Source: TMED27 sp964350695 (GTDB lineage: Bacteria; Pseudomonadota; Alphaproteobacteria; Micavibrionales; Micavibrionaceae). Taken from it: DNA of 64,000 nt. The stretch covers positions 1 through 64,000 of the forward strand of contig CAYGKM010000008.1 of the NCBI GenBank assembly GCA_964350695.1. Reading direction: 5' to 3'. A program made the translations under genes and the position numbers. Shown one piece after another: positions 1 to 8,040 of this stretch (within the stretch, counting starts at the first letter, position 1; each line of letters begins with the position of its first letter). Below the pieces are notes generated by a model that was given only the letters and a program-made list of their open reading frames with translations, made no database searches and was not told where the DNA came from.

Positions 1-138
1 TCATCTCTTACTGTTCCGGCATCGTTCGGAACAGTATTTCACGCCCTCCCAAACAGCTTCCCACTTCTTTCGCCAGGAGAAAGGGCGTCCGCATGTCACG
101 CATATTTTTTCGGGCAAGTTTGGTTTTTTATAACTCAT
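1..138 (-). CDS. DUF2256 family small zinc-ribbon-like protein
   Basis: A 45-residue protein beginning MSYKKPNLPEKICVTCGRPF. It carries two cysteine pairs (CVTC, and CSERC near the end) around a Trp/Lys-rich centre, the pattern of the DUF2256 family, so a small metal-binding fold is likely. Its ATG overlaps the TGA of the photolyase-like gene upstream (ATGA, 135-138), which suggests translational coupling. DUF2256 genes are commonly found beside photolyase-related genes, so it may assist that enzyme, but no function is proven. The gene is complete: its stop codon is at bases 1-3. Confidence 0.88.
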   Translation of the reverse strand: MSYKKPNLPEKICVTCGRPFSWRKKWEAVWEGVKYCSERCRNSKR

Positions 139-1682
139 ACCATCTCGCCTTCATCCATCGCGTTCAAAAAGCGTTTCGCATCGGTTCGTATCGCCCTCAA
201 CTTCTCATCATCCATCTTGTTGAACGTCCGATAGCTATGGCCCATCCGCGGATTATTCGAAAACCTATTCTCGTGCTGATCCACGAAATTCCAATATAAA
301 TAATTAAACGGACACGCCTCAGGCCCGTTTTTCTTGCTGACCTTATATGAACACCCTTTACAATAATCCGACATACGGTTGATATACGCTCCGCCTGCAA
401 TATAAGGCTTGCTCGCCAAATACCCGCCATCGGCAAATAGGATCATCCCGGAAACATTCGGGAGTTCCACCCACTCATACGCATCCGCATACACAATCAA
501 ATACCATTCGTTGACGAATTTCGGATCAATCCCCGTCAGCAAACAAAAATTACCCAAAACCATAAGCCGCTGGATGTGATGCGCATAAGCATTTTCCTTC
601 GTCTCGGTAATGCATTGGCGCATACAATTCATCTTCGTATGCCCATTCCAGAAAAACCACGGCAGATCGCGCGATGCCTCCAGATAGTTTTCTTCCGCAT
701 AACCAGGCATCCGAAGACAATAAATCCCGCGCACATACTCGCGCCAGCCCAAAATCTGGCGAACAAACCCTTCCACCGCATTTAACGGCGCTTTACCCTC
801 GCGATAAGCTTCCTCGGCCTTTTGGCAACACTCTAAAGGGTTAAGCAGCCCGCAATTCAGATAAAAACTGATGTGACTATGGTACATCCACGGTTCACCC
901 TGCACCATTGCATCCTGATAATCGCCGAAATTCAGGAGCCGCTCATCGATAAACTTATTCAACGCATAAAGAGCCTGATCGCGCGTCACGGCAAAATAGA
1001 ATGGCTCGAGGTCTCCGAAATGATCGCCAAACCTCTCCGCCACCAAGTCCATGCAATCGCGAGTAATATCATCAATGTGCCCCATGTAAGTCGCGGGCAC
1101 ATCAAGCCCCTCTTTCGGTGACTTTCGGTTTTCAGAATCATAATTCCATTCGCCGCCTTCCGGTTTATCACCATCCATCAAAATCCCGTATTCGCGGCGC
1201 ATCTCGCGGTAGAAAAATTCCATCCGCAAATTCTTGCGCCCCTCCGCCCAATCCCGAAACCGTTCAGGGCTGCATAAAAACCGGTCATCCTCGCGAATTT
1301 CTACGGGCACGCCAAAGGCCGCTTCCCAGCCGCACATATCTTCAAAAACGCGGTACTCACCAGGGAATGTCACAACGATACGCTCCGCCTTAGACTCTTT
1401 TAACGCGCGCTTAACTTCGCCTTGAAACGAGCCTGAATTGCCCTCATCATTAAGCCTAATGTAACGAACATTCACACCTTTTTTTTCTAGCTCGGCCGCA
1501 AAATGCCGCATCGCCGAGAACAAAAACGCAATCTTCTTTTTATGATGCTTAACGTATGTCGCCTCGTCCCACACCTCGCAGATCAGAACAACATCCTTGT
1601 CCTTATCAAAATCTTCTTGCAAGGCGGCAATATCGTGACTGAGCTGATCCCCTAGGACGAGCCTTAAAACCCCTTTATTCAC
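135..1682 (-). CDS. Iron-sulfur photolyase/cryptochrome-like protein (FeS-BCP family)
   Basis: A 515-residue deoxyribodipyrimidine photolyase-related protein. The N-terminal half is a Rossmann-like antenna domain (starts MNKGVLRLVLGDQLSHD); the C-terminal half is the helical FAD-binding domain, with the conserved stretch around ENAYAHHIQRLMVLGNF (about 363-379). Cys353, Cys441, Cys444 and Cys457 match in spacing the four cluster ligands of Agrobacterium PhrB (350, 438, 441, 454), so a 4Fe-4S cluster and light-driven (6-4) photoproduct repair are likely. A cryptochrome-type light sensor is the alternative. The start is GTG, overlapping the stop of the SDR gene upstream (GTGA), and the stop overlaps the DUF2256 start, so all three genes are one transcript. 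Confidence 0.9.
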   Translation of the reverse strand: MNKGVLRLVLGDQLSHDIAALQEDFDKDKDVVLICEVWDEATYVKHHKKKIAFLFSAMRHFAAELEKKGVNVRYIRLNDEGNSGSFQGEVKRALKESKAERIVVTFPGEYRVFEDMCGWEAAFGVPVEIREDDRFLCSPERFRDWAEGRKNLRMEFFYREMRREYGILMDGDKPEGGEWNYDSENRKSPKEGLDVPATYMGHIDDITRDCMDLVAERFGDHFGDLEPFYFAVTRDQALYALNKFIDERLLNFGDYQDAMVQGEPWMYHSHISFYLNCGLLNPLECCQKAEEAYREGKAPLNAVEGFVRQILGWREYVRGIYCLRMPGYAEENYLEASRDLPWFFWNGHTKMNCMRQCITETKENAYAHHIQRLMVLGNFCLLTGIDPKFVNEWYLIVYADAYEWVELPNVSGMILFADGGYLASKPYIAGGAYINRMSDYCKGCSYKVSKKNGPEACPFNYLYWNFVDQHENRFSNNPRMGHSYRTFNKMDDEKLRAIRTDAKRFLNAMDEGEMV

Positions 1683-2440
1683 GGCTCTATTTCCTCGCCC
1701 TTATAATCAAATATCTTGCCCGTATCTTGGACGCTCAAACCGTTTAAAACACTCAGCATTTCTCCGGTTGCATAGGCGGGGGTGAATAACTTGCCGTCCG
1801 GCACATGCCCCTGAAATGGCTCGGAAAGACTCGTATCGACCGTGCCGGGATGAAGCGCAACAATAATCGCATGCTTGTTTTTTCTCCCGATCTCAATCGC
1901 TGAATTCTTAATCACCATATTCAGCGCCGCCTTGGCTGCGCGGTAAGAGGTCCAGCCGCCAAGCCCGTTATCGGAAATACTCCCCACCCTCGCGGAAAGC
2001 GCGGCAAAAACGCACCGCCTATCCCGCGGCAAAAGCGGCAGAAAATGCTTCGCCACCAATGCAGGGCCAATGGCATTCACCAAATAAGATTTCGCCAAAT
2101 TCGCCGTATTTATGTCCCGCAAGGCTTTCTCGGGGGATAATCCCGCCTTATCATGCAAAAGCCCCGTCGCCACAATAACAATATCGGCTACACCAACACT
2201 TTGCGCCGCCGCCTCAATGCTGCTCTCATCCGCATAATCAATCGCGCCCCAAATGACTTTTTCGCTCTCAAACACCGCCTCGGCGCGCGAAAACGCAAAA
2301 ACCCGCACCACCTTGTCACAATCCGCCAAATGCTCGATAAACCCGCGCCCGATCCCGCCGCTTGCACCCACAACAACAACGTTTAAATCAGAGCCGAAAT
2401 TTGATAGAATTTCCTCATATGCCATGCTGTTCATACGCAT
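1679..2440 (-). CDS. SDR family NAD(P)-dependent oxidoreductase
   Basis: A short-chain dehydrogenase/reductase. The glycine-rich nucleotide motif GASGGIG lies near the N-terminus, and the catalytic Ser and Tyr-x3-Lys are visible in LSARVGS and SYRAAKAALN. It resembles C-factor (CsgA)-like SDRs; the substrate is unknown. The reading frame is open to a TTG at 2473, but ATGs at 2440, 2434 and 2425 fit the family length better. None has a clear Shine-Dalgarno sequence, so the start is uncertain by up to 16 codons. It is the first gene of the photolyase/DUF2256 unit. Such SDRs are often neighbours of photolyase genes in bacteria. Confidence 0.85.
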   Translation of the reverse strand: MRMNSMAYEEILSNFGSDLNVVVVGASGGIGRGFIEHLADCDKVVRVFAFSRAEAVFESEKVIWGAIDYADESSIEAAAQSVGVADIVIVATGLLHDKAGLSPEKALRDINTANLAKSYLVNAIGPALVAKHFLPLLPRDRRCVFAALSARVGSISDNGLGGWTSYRAAKAALNMVIKNSAIEIGRKNKHAIIVALHPGTVDTSLSEPFQGHVPDGKLFTPAYATGEMLSVLNGLSVQDTGKIFDYKGEEIEP

Positions 2441-2645
2441 AGCATATAAAAACAGATGAGTGCCCGCGCCCAATCAGATATACTAAAAACAATATAAACC
2501 CGACACGTACACCAGAGGTTTTCATATCACTTTGTCTTTTTAATAATATGAAAATTAATTATTGATACATTTTTACTAAGTTTTTACATATAAAAAACCT
2601 GAAAAAACAATACACTAAAATTTAACACTTCTCATTTTGTCATTT

Positions 2646-2660
2646 TTAACTAAGAATTAA
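2646..2660. promoter_or_regulatory. CtrA-like box upstream of the pseudopilin operon
   Basis: The sequence reads TTAA-CTAAGAA-TTAA, an exact TTAA-N7-TTAA motif, 72 bp before the first pseudopilin gene. This is the consensus of the alphaproteobacterial cell-cycle regulator CtrA. The surrounding 250 bp are very AT-rich, so a chance match is possible. The rest of the 2441-2731 gap holds AT-rich DNA with no gene. A second such box lies before the Flp pilin gene. Confidence 0.35.
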
Positions 2661-2731
2661 TTAAAATACTGGCAATATGGTAAAAGGACAAAGGGTTTAA
2701 ATTTTTTAAAAGGCTCTAACGGGACAATCAA

Positions 2732-3961
2732 ATGCAAAAAACGATTATAAAAAAGATCAAGAACGAAGATGGCCTCACGCTCATAGACATAGCCGTGATT
2801 ATGATCATTATCGGCATTCTGCTTTACCCCTTCCTGCAATCACGCCGCCTTTCACTAGAAAGCGCAAAACAGGCTTCCACCCAAGGGGCAATAGGCCAAA
2901 TAAGCGAGGCCATTGAAGCCTATTATTTCGAAAACGGCTATTATCCATGCCCAGCAAGGCCGACACTCGGGCCGAACGATCCGCCAGATGCTAATAATAT
3001 CGAATTTGGCGATGAAAACAGACTTCCGCCCGTGGCACCCGCAACCGTCGGACTTTGCATCACAGATGCCGGAAATGTAGATATCCCCAACCCCGGCGAC
3101 ACTGTGTATTATGGCGCGGTGCCCTTCAAAGCTTTAAAACTAACCTTGGAGCAAAGCCTGGATGCATGGAACAACAAAATAACATATGCCGTCACAGCGA
3201 CCCAAACAGACCCGGCTACCTTCACGCCCAATGGCGCAATCACTCTAATTAAAGAATTCGAAGTCATATCAAACGCAAACGGCGAAAAATGTGAAGCAAA
3301 AGATGACGACGCGGTTTCACTTGCGCCTTCGCCCAGAACATATTCAGATTTGCATCTTGTGTTATTTTCAAAAGGCGAAAACGCCTTGGGCGGATATACA
3401 CTCGACGGAATATCTACGGGCGCATGCCCCTCAGGAGTAAACGCAGCGCGTGACAGCGAAAACTGCGATAATGATGACACTTTCCGCCTACCGACATGCA
3501 TAATAAACCCAAACCCGGGTGCTAATTTCTATGATGATGTTTTTTCCCTGAGCGCAACAAGCGACTGGAACACTCTGCCCAGTAAAATTTGGGACACCGC
3601 CCAAGATCCGAACAACCTCGGCAGCGTCGTAGGCTATATCGGTATCGGCAATCCTAATCCGCAACATCACGTGGATGTAAACGGCAACATCCTGTCCGAC
3701 ACCGTTGATAGCGACCCGAATAAAAAAGGCAACGTCCACGCCTCTATATACTGCGAAGCAGCTGGAGAAAAATGTTTTGACCCGAAAAGCATCGCAGGTG
3801 ACGACCCGAACATGACATGTTCAAACGGAAGCGGCATGGATGGCCTGGGATCAAACAAGGCAAAATGTATACAAAAACTGCCCGTCGGCAAAAAATCATC
3901 ATGCCCTGACGGGCAAGTTGCAAAAGGCTTAAAAGCAAATGGAGAAGTAACATGCGGATAA
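2732..3961 (+). CDS. Large cysteine-containing pseudopilin-like protein 1
   Basis: A 409-residue protein with a prepilin-type N-terminus: a short basic leader, then G-LTLIDIAVIMIIIGILLY, the hydrophobic pilin helix. The usual Glu at +5 is Asp. A periplasmic domain follows with YPCPARP (about 71-77), GAVPFKALKL and later FTPNGAI, all shared with the next two genes. Around 300 there is GYIGIGNPNP, which resembles the VGIGTxxP motif of phage tail fibres. The C-terminus contains paired C-x-x-G modules. Ordinary pseudopilins are 150-200 residues, so this is about twice as long. The stop overlaps the next start by 10 bp. A minor pilin or tip adhesin is inferred. Confidence 0.8.
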   Translation: MQKTIIKKIKNEDGLTLIDIAVIMIIIGILLYPFLQSRRLSLESAKQASTQGAIGQISEAIEAYYFENGYYPCPARPTLGPNDPPDANNIEFGDENRLPPVAPATVGLCITDAGNVDIPNPGDTVYYGAVPFKALKLTLEQSLDAWNNKITYAVTATQTDPATFTPNGAITLIKEFEVISNANGEKCEAKDDDAVSLAPSPRTYSDLHLVLFSKGENALGGYTLDGISTGACPSGVNAARDSENCDNDDTFRLPTCIINPNPGANFYDDVFSLSATSDWNTLPSKIWDTAQDPNNLGSVVGYIGIGNPNPQHHVDVNGNILSDTVDSDPNKKGNVHASIYCEAAGEKCFDPKSIAGDDPNMTCSNGSGMDGLGSNKAKCIQKLPVGKKSSCPDGQVAKGLKANGEVTCG

Positions 3962-6045
3962 TCAAAAGAAACCTCTCAAGCTCAAAAGGCTTCACCCTTA
4001 TTGAAATGGCGCTGGTCATCTCCATTGTCGGCATATTCATGGCCGCCATGGCACAAATTTATGTTGAAATCAAAAAAGCCGAAAACGCCGCCGACACACG
4101 CATAGACGTGGCGCAAGTCACGCGCGCCATCGCAGATTTCCGCAGCATTAACGGCCGCTACCCCTGCCCCGCATCCCTAACCGCAAATTATGGTGATGCC
4201 GATTATGGCCGTGAAACAAATTGTGAAGACTTAAGCGCACCAAATTTCGCCCTCAGCGCAGGCGTAACCGCCGCAGGCGTTGCCATCGTCCCCGGTCTTG
4301 ATGCTGGCACAACCCGCGTTCGTGTAGGCGCAGTTCCTTTCAGAGACCTCAACATCCCCGAAGAGCAGGCCTTTGACGGCTACAGAAACCGCATATCATA
4401 CGCGATTACAGAGCCTTTGGCAGTCAGCGCGACATTCACCCCCAATGGCGGCGCTATATCCATTATCGACGATCTTGGAAACTCAGCAATCACGCCGCCC
4501 AACTCAGCTCACTTCGTAGTCTTTAGCGCGGGTGAAAACGGCGCAGGCGCTTATAATTCAGCCGGTGCGCTTAACCCCTGCACCGCAGGCACAAAAGAAG
4601 CCACCAACTGTGACTTCACAATAAACGCAGAATTCGTGTCCGCCTCTGCAGGAAACGCAGGCGAGGGACAGGCAGGACAATTCGATGACGAAATCCTCTT
4701 CGCCACCCACAAAGACATCCCCACATGGGAAACACCTGCCGGCGGACAAAACATTGCGATGAAACCAAGTGGCGGCATCGGCGTAGGAGCAAGCGCTTCC
4801 GAAGCCCCTCAGGAAGATATGCAAGTTGACGGCATCGTGCGCGCGCAAGACGACCCTTTAACAGATGATATAGAAGAAGGCAAAGTGCAAACTCAAAGCC
4901 TATGTGACTATGATAGCGAGACCACAGATTGTTTCGCCTCTAGCCTGATCGGCGGAGAGCTTGAAAAAGGCGGCGGCATGGCGTGCACTGACGGCGAATT
5001 CATGATCGGTATTAAAAACGGCGCGCCCGTATGTTCGGACGACATCCAGATTAGATGTCCTGCCGGTACATCTGTATTAGGCATCAAAAATGACGGCTCA
5101 CTAGATTGTGGCGTCGACCCCAACTCATGCCCCACAACAAACGTCCAGATTTGTGGTGAAACCAAAGCACTCTTTGGCGGCAAATGGGGAGTCCCGACCC
5201 TTGCAGAAGTCGAAGGCGGCCTAAATCGACAAGAGCGCTATGTCTGTGAAAACGGCACTTGGAAATTCCGCGATTATAACGGCGTGTGTTCTTGCCCCGC
5301 AAGTAATACAAAAATTATACAAAAAAATTGTGCACAATGGACGGAATGCGGCAACGTACAGAGCGGCAAAAAAACCGTTGAAGAGGGTTTATTCTGCCCG
5401 CAAGGTAGCTGGCAATCAAATACGATTGATGATTCACAATGTACCTGCAGAGAAACCTCACAAACAAAAACACATGGCTGCCCGAATGGCTTTAACAAAG
5501 GCAACATTACAGAGACACACCAAAACACCTGTAATGGCAATACACCAAGCTGTGCAAGAACCAATGTTGTAAATACATGCGCATGCGAAGCCGAAACAAC
5601 AACACGCAACGTAAATTGCCCCGATGGCATGGACGGAAGATATCAGGAAGAGCGCACGTTCAATTGCCCGGGAGGTTCAACCAGCCCCGGATCATGGACA
5701 GGCTGGACCGAAGTTCCGGGCAGCCAAGCAGCAAACTGTAAATGTACTCCGAAAACAGAAAATACCACTAAAGCTTGCGGCGCAGGCATGGTCGGAGAGA
5801 TTAAAGTAAAAACCAAAAAATCTTGTCCCTCCGGTGAAACAACTGTCGAAGAAGACGCTTCGCAATGCCAGCCCGCACCGCCGGTATATTGCCAATGGGG
5901 AATGATCTCATCAAGCGGTCAAACCACAAGCAACAGCTCAGGTATAAAATCAGGGCAATCATGCGACTGTGGAGACGGCACGACATCTTGTAAGAAGTTC
6001 CTGGATGGAAGCACCTACGAACTCGGGGTCTGCTCATGCAAATAA
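3952..6045 (+). CDS. Giant cysteine-rich pseudopilin-like protein 2
   Basis: A 697-residue protein with a canonical class III leader and pilin helix (KGFTLIEMALVISIVGIFM). It has the same periplasmic module as its neighbours: RYPCPASL, VGAVPFRDLNIP and TFTPNGGAI. A GGIGVG motif sits near 273 and paired C-x-x-G modules near 340-400. From about 445 to the end it adds at least four cysteine repeats of the form C-x-C ... C-x-x-G ... C, about 45-55 residues each. Dozens of cysteines imply oxidative folding in the periplasm. It overlaps both neighbouring genes by 10 bp (ATGCGGATAA, ATGCAAATAA), so the three are translationally coupled. Function is not known; a disulfide-braced surface tip is inferred. 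Confidence 0.8.
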   Translation: MRIIKRNLSSSKGFTLIEMALVISIVGIFMAAMAQIYVEIKKAENAADTRIDVAQVTRAIADFRSINGRYPCPASLTANYGDADYGRETNCEDLSAPNFALSAGVTAAGVAIVPGLDAGTTRVRVGAVPFRDLNIPEEQAFDGYRNRISYAITEPLAVSATFTPNGGAISIIDDLGNSAITPPNSAHFVVFSAGENGAGAYNSAGALNPCTAGTKEATNCDFTINAEFVSASAGNAGEGQAGQFDDEILFATHKDIPTWETPAGGQNIAMKPSGGIGVGASASEAPQEDMQVDGIVRAQDDPLTDDIEEGKVQTQSLCDYDSETTDCFASSLIGGELEKGGGMACTDGEFMIGIKNGAPVCSDDIQIRCPAGTSVLGIKNDGSLDCGVDPNSCPTTNVQICGETKALFGGKWGVPTLAEVEGGLNRQERYVCENGTWKFRDYNGVCSCPASNTKIIQKNCAQWTECGNVQSGKKTVEEGLFCPQGSWQSNTIDDSQCTCRETSQTKTHGCPNGFNKGNITETHQNTCNGNTPSCARTNVVNTCACEAETTTRNVNCPDGMDGRYQEERTFNCPGGSTSPGSWTGWTEVPGSQAANCKCTPKTENTTKACGAGMVGEIKVKTKKSCPSGETTVEEDASQCQPAPPVYCQWGMISSSGQTTSNSSGIKSGQSCDCGDGTTSCKKFLDGSTYELGVCSCK

Positions 6046-7235
6046 AGCCCGACAATAGTGCCAAAGGATTCTCGATTGTTGAACTAGCATTGGTTCTTAT
6101 CATCTTCGGCATGGTCATCTCAACAGTCATGCTTGGCTATAAATATTACCTGAACCGCAACCAAGCAGACACAACCGCAGAAACCTTTAACGAGGTAGGG
6201 ACGGCGCTTTTTGAATTCCAGATACAAGAAGGCCGGTATCCCTGCCCTGCACGGCTAGCGGCTGCTCCATCGGACGCCGATTACGGAGTTGAAAACTGTG
6301 CAGGCGCATTCGTAGCAGCAGGGCGTGACGTCGACATGGACGGCACTCCTGAAAACGCGCTGATTGGCGGAGTCCCCTTCAGAACACTGATTGACCCGAA
6401 TAATGACGGCGACTTCGCAGACTCCCCCTACCCCGATTTCACAGAAAAAAATGCTTTTGACTTCTGGGGCAATAAAAAAACATATGTGGTATCCGAGCCA
6501 CTCACCAACGCCCTGACCTTCCATCAGGATAGCGGAGTCATCGACATCATTGATGAAAATCGCGACTCCTTGTTAGAAGTACAAGGAACTGCACAAGCGC
6601 TCATCATCTCCCACGGGCAAAATAGAAAAGGCGCCTACACCAGAAACGGAAATCTCGTTGAAAACTGCGCTGTTGGTATCCAGAAACAAGCAGATATAGA
6701 TGCTGGCGCCGTCGGCACACCGCCCGATGAAACAGAAAACTGCCAATATCTGGATGCAACCTTCATGAACGGTCTGCGAAACGACACCAGCTATAATTTT
6801 TATGACGACATCATGAAGGTTATCCTCAACAAAAAATCATCTCTCTGGGAATACACAAATGTCGCCTATGATAATAAAGGTACTGACGATCCCAGCGACG
6901 ATGTCTTCATAAACCAGGTCGCAAACACAAATGGCGGCTACGTCGGGATCGGAACCGATGACCCCGCAGAAAAACTTCAAGTTGCAGGCGACATTCAGGC
7001 CTTCGGCATCCATGCAGAAAAGCTCTGCGATCAAGGCGGCGAAGATTGCCTCCTGCCCGAGGCTATAGCCGGTGAACTCGACGACATGAAATGCCCAAGC
7101 GGCCAAGTCGTCACAAAAATCGAAAAAAATACCGTCTCTTGCGAAAATCCGTTTAAAAACGCGATCTCAGGTACATGCCCTAACGGAACAAATTTCGTCG
7201 GCGTCTCCAGTAAGAGCGGCCTTCTCTGCGAATAG
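6036..7235 (+). CDS. Large pseudopilin-like protein 3
   Basis: A 399-residue protein with the prepilin motif KGFSIVELALVLIIFGMV, where Glu+5 is present. It shares with the two upstream genes the RYPCPARL segment, GGVPFRTLID, the ISHGQNRKGAYTRNG segment and, near 298, GGYVGIGTDDPAEKLQVAG. That last stretch closely resembles tail-fibre sequences of the VGIGTxxPxxxLxVxG type. The C-terminus ends in two C-x-x-G ... C modules and a final Cys-Glu. It is the last gene of the overlapping trio. Processing would need a prepilin peptidase; the only one in this window is CpaA at 17.2 kb. Whether Tad or an unlinked type II/IV system assembles it cannot be told from sequence. Confidence 0.8.
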   Translation: MQIKPDNSAKGFSIVELALVLIIFGMVISTVMLGYKYYLNRNQADTTAETFNEVGTALFEFQIQEGRYPCPARLAAAPSDADYGVENCAGAFVAAGRDVDMDGTPENALIGGVPFRTLIDPNNDGDFADSPYPDFTEKNAFDFWGNKKTYVVSEPLTNALTFHQDSGVIDIIDENRDSLLEVQGTAQALIISHGQNRKGAYTRNGNLVENCAVGIQKQADIDAGAVGTPPDETENCQYLDATFMNGLRNDTSYNFYDDIMKVILNKKSSLWEYTNVAYDNKGTDDPSDDVFINQVANTNGGYVGIGTDDPAEKLQVAGDIQAFGIHAEKLCDQGGEDCLLPEAIAGELDDMKCPSGQVVTKIEKNTVSCENPFKNAISGTCPNGTNFVGVSSKSGLLCE

Positions 7236-7244
7236 ATAAAAGTT

Positions 7245-7283
7245 AAGGTAAATCAGAACAAAAATAAGGTGATAATTTACCTT
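7245..7283. repeat. Inverted repeat after the pseudopilin operon
   Basis: AAGGTAAAT (7245-7253) and ATTTACCTT (7275-7283) are exact inverted arms of 9 bp with a 21-nt loop, just after the third pseudopilin stop. There is no clear U-run, so it is at best a weak terminator or a regulator site for the gene at 7343. Confidence 0.4.
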
Positions 7284-7342
7284 TGTCGGGCTATACTGAA
7301 GAAAGTACATTGCACCCCTTTCAATAACCACTCGGTTTATTT

Positions 7343-7966
7343 ATGCATTTTTCAAAATTCCACATATCTTCAAAAATCATTTTCGCTGGCCTTATGCTCT
7401 GCGCATATGCTGCCTTGCCACAGCCCGCCATCGCGCAAATCGCTGCGCCGCCCGAAACCGTGGCAGAGCCGATCGACATCGTGCCCGCAAAAACTGTCGA
7501 CATCGTGGAAACAGACCTTAACGCCCACACGCATCCGCCAATACGCCTGACCCCGGATAAATCAGAACTTATTCGCCTTGATAAAGACGCCGCCACCATC
7601 GTGGTCGGCAACCCCGCCCATTTAAGCGTTCTGGCGGAATCGCCAAAAACACTTGTACTCGTGCCAAGATCCCCCGGCGCAACCTATTTCACCGTGCTTA
7701 ACGCCAAGGGCGAAGTCGTCATGCAGCGGCACGCCATCGTCGCCAGCCCGAAAAAAGAATATGTCCGCATCCGCCGCACATGTTCAGGCTCTGATGCAGG
7801 CTGCGCGGAAACAAGCGTTTTCTATTGCCCCGATATGTGCCACCAAATTGCCGTAGCACGCCCGGATGAAGCCTCTGATCAAGAACCTGCGGCAGCTGCC
7901 GCCGAAGGCGCAGCCCAGCAATCTAATGGCTCCGGACAAGCCCCTCCCGTAACAGATTCAGAATAA
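7343..7966 (+). CDS. Secreted Pil_N (RcpA/CpaC N-terminal) domain protein
   Basis: A 207-residue protein with a signal peptide (cleavage probably after AIA, about 31) and then a domain from about 66 to 135 containing ELIRLDKDAATIVVGNP and LVLVPRSPGATYF. This is the pattern of the pilus-assembly domain found at the N-terminus of CpaC/RcpA secretins, here without any secretin domain. Four cysteines follow (147, 154, 162, 166), then an Ala/Gln-rich disordered tail. It lies between the pseudopilins and the TPR lipoprotein. It may be a periplasmic adaptor for pilus or secretin assembly, which is an inference from domain and position. Confidence 0.72.
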   Translation: MHFSKFHISSKIIFAGLMLCAYAALPQPAIAQIAAPPETVAEPIDIVPAKTVDIVETDLNAHTHPPIRLTPDKSELIRLDKDAATIVVGNPAHLSVLAESPKTLVLVPRSPGATYFTVLNAKGEVVMQRHAIVASPKKEYVRIRRTCSGSDAGCAETSVFYCPDMCHQIAVARPDEASDQEPAAAAAEGAAQQSNGSGQAPPVTDSE

Positions 7967-8040
7967 ACACCATTACCCCTTTCACCTCCCCAAAACTGTG
8001 ATAAAATGCATCCCAGTATTCAGCGTTAGGTTCACAAAAA

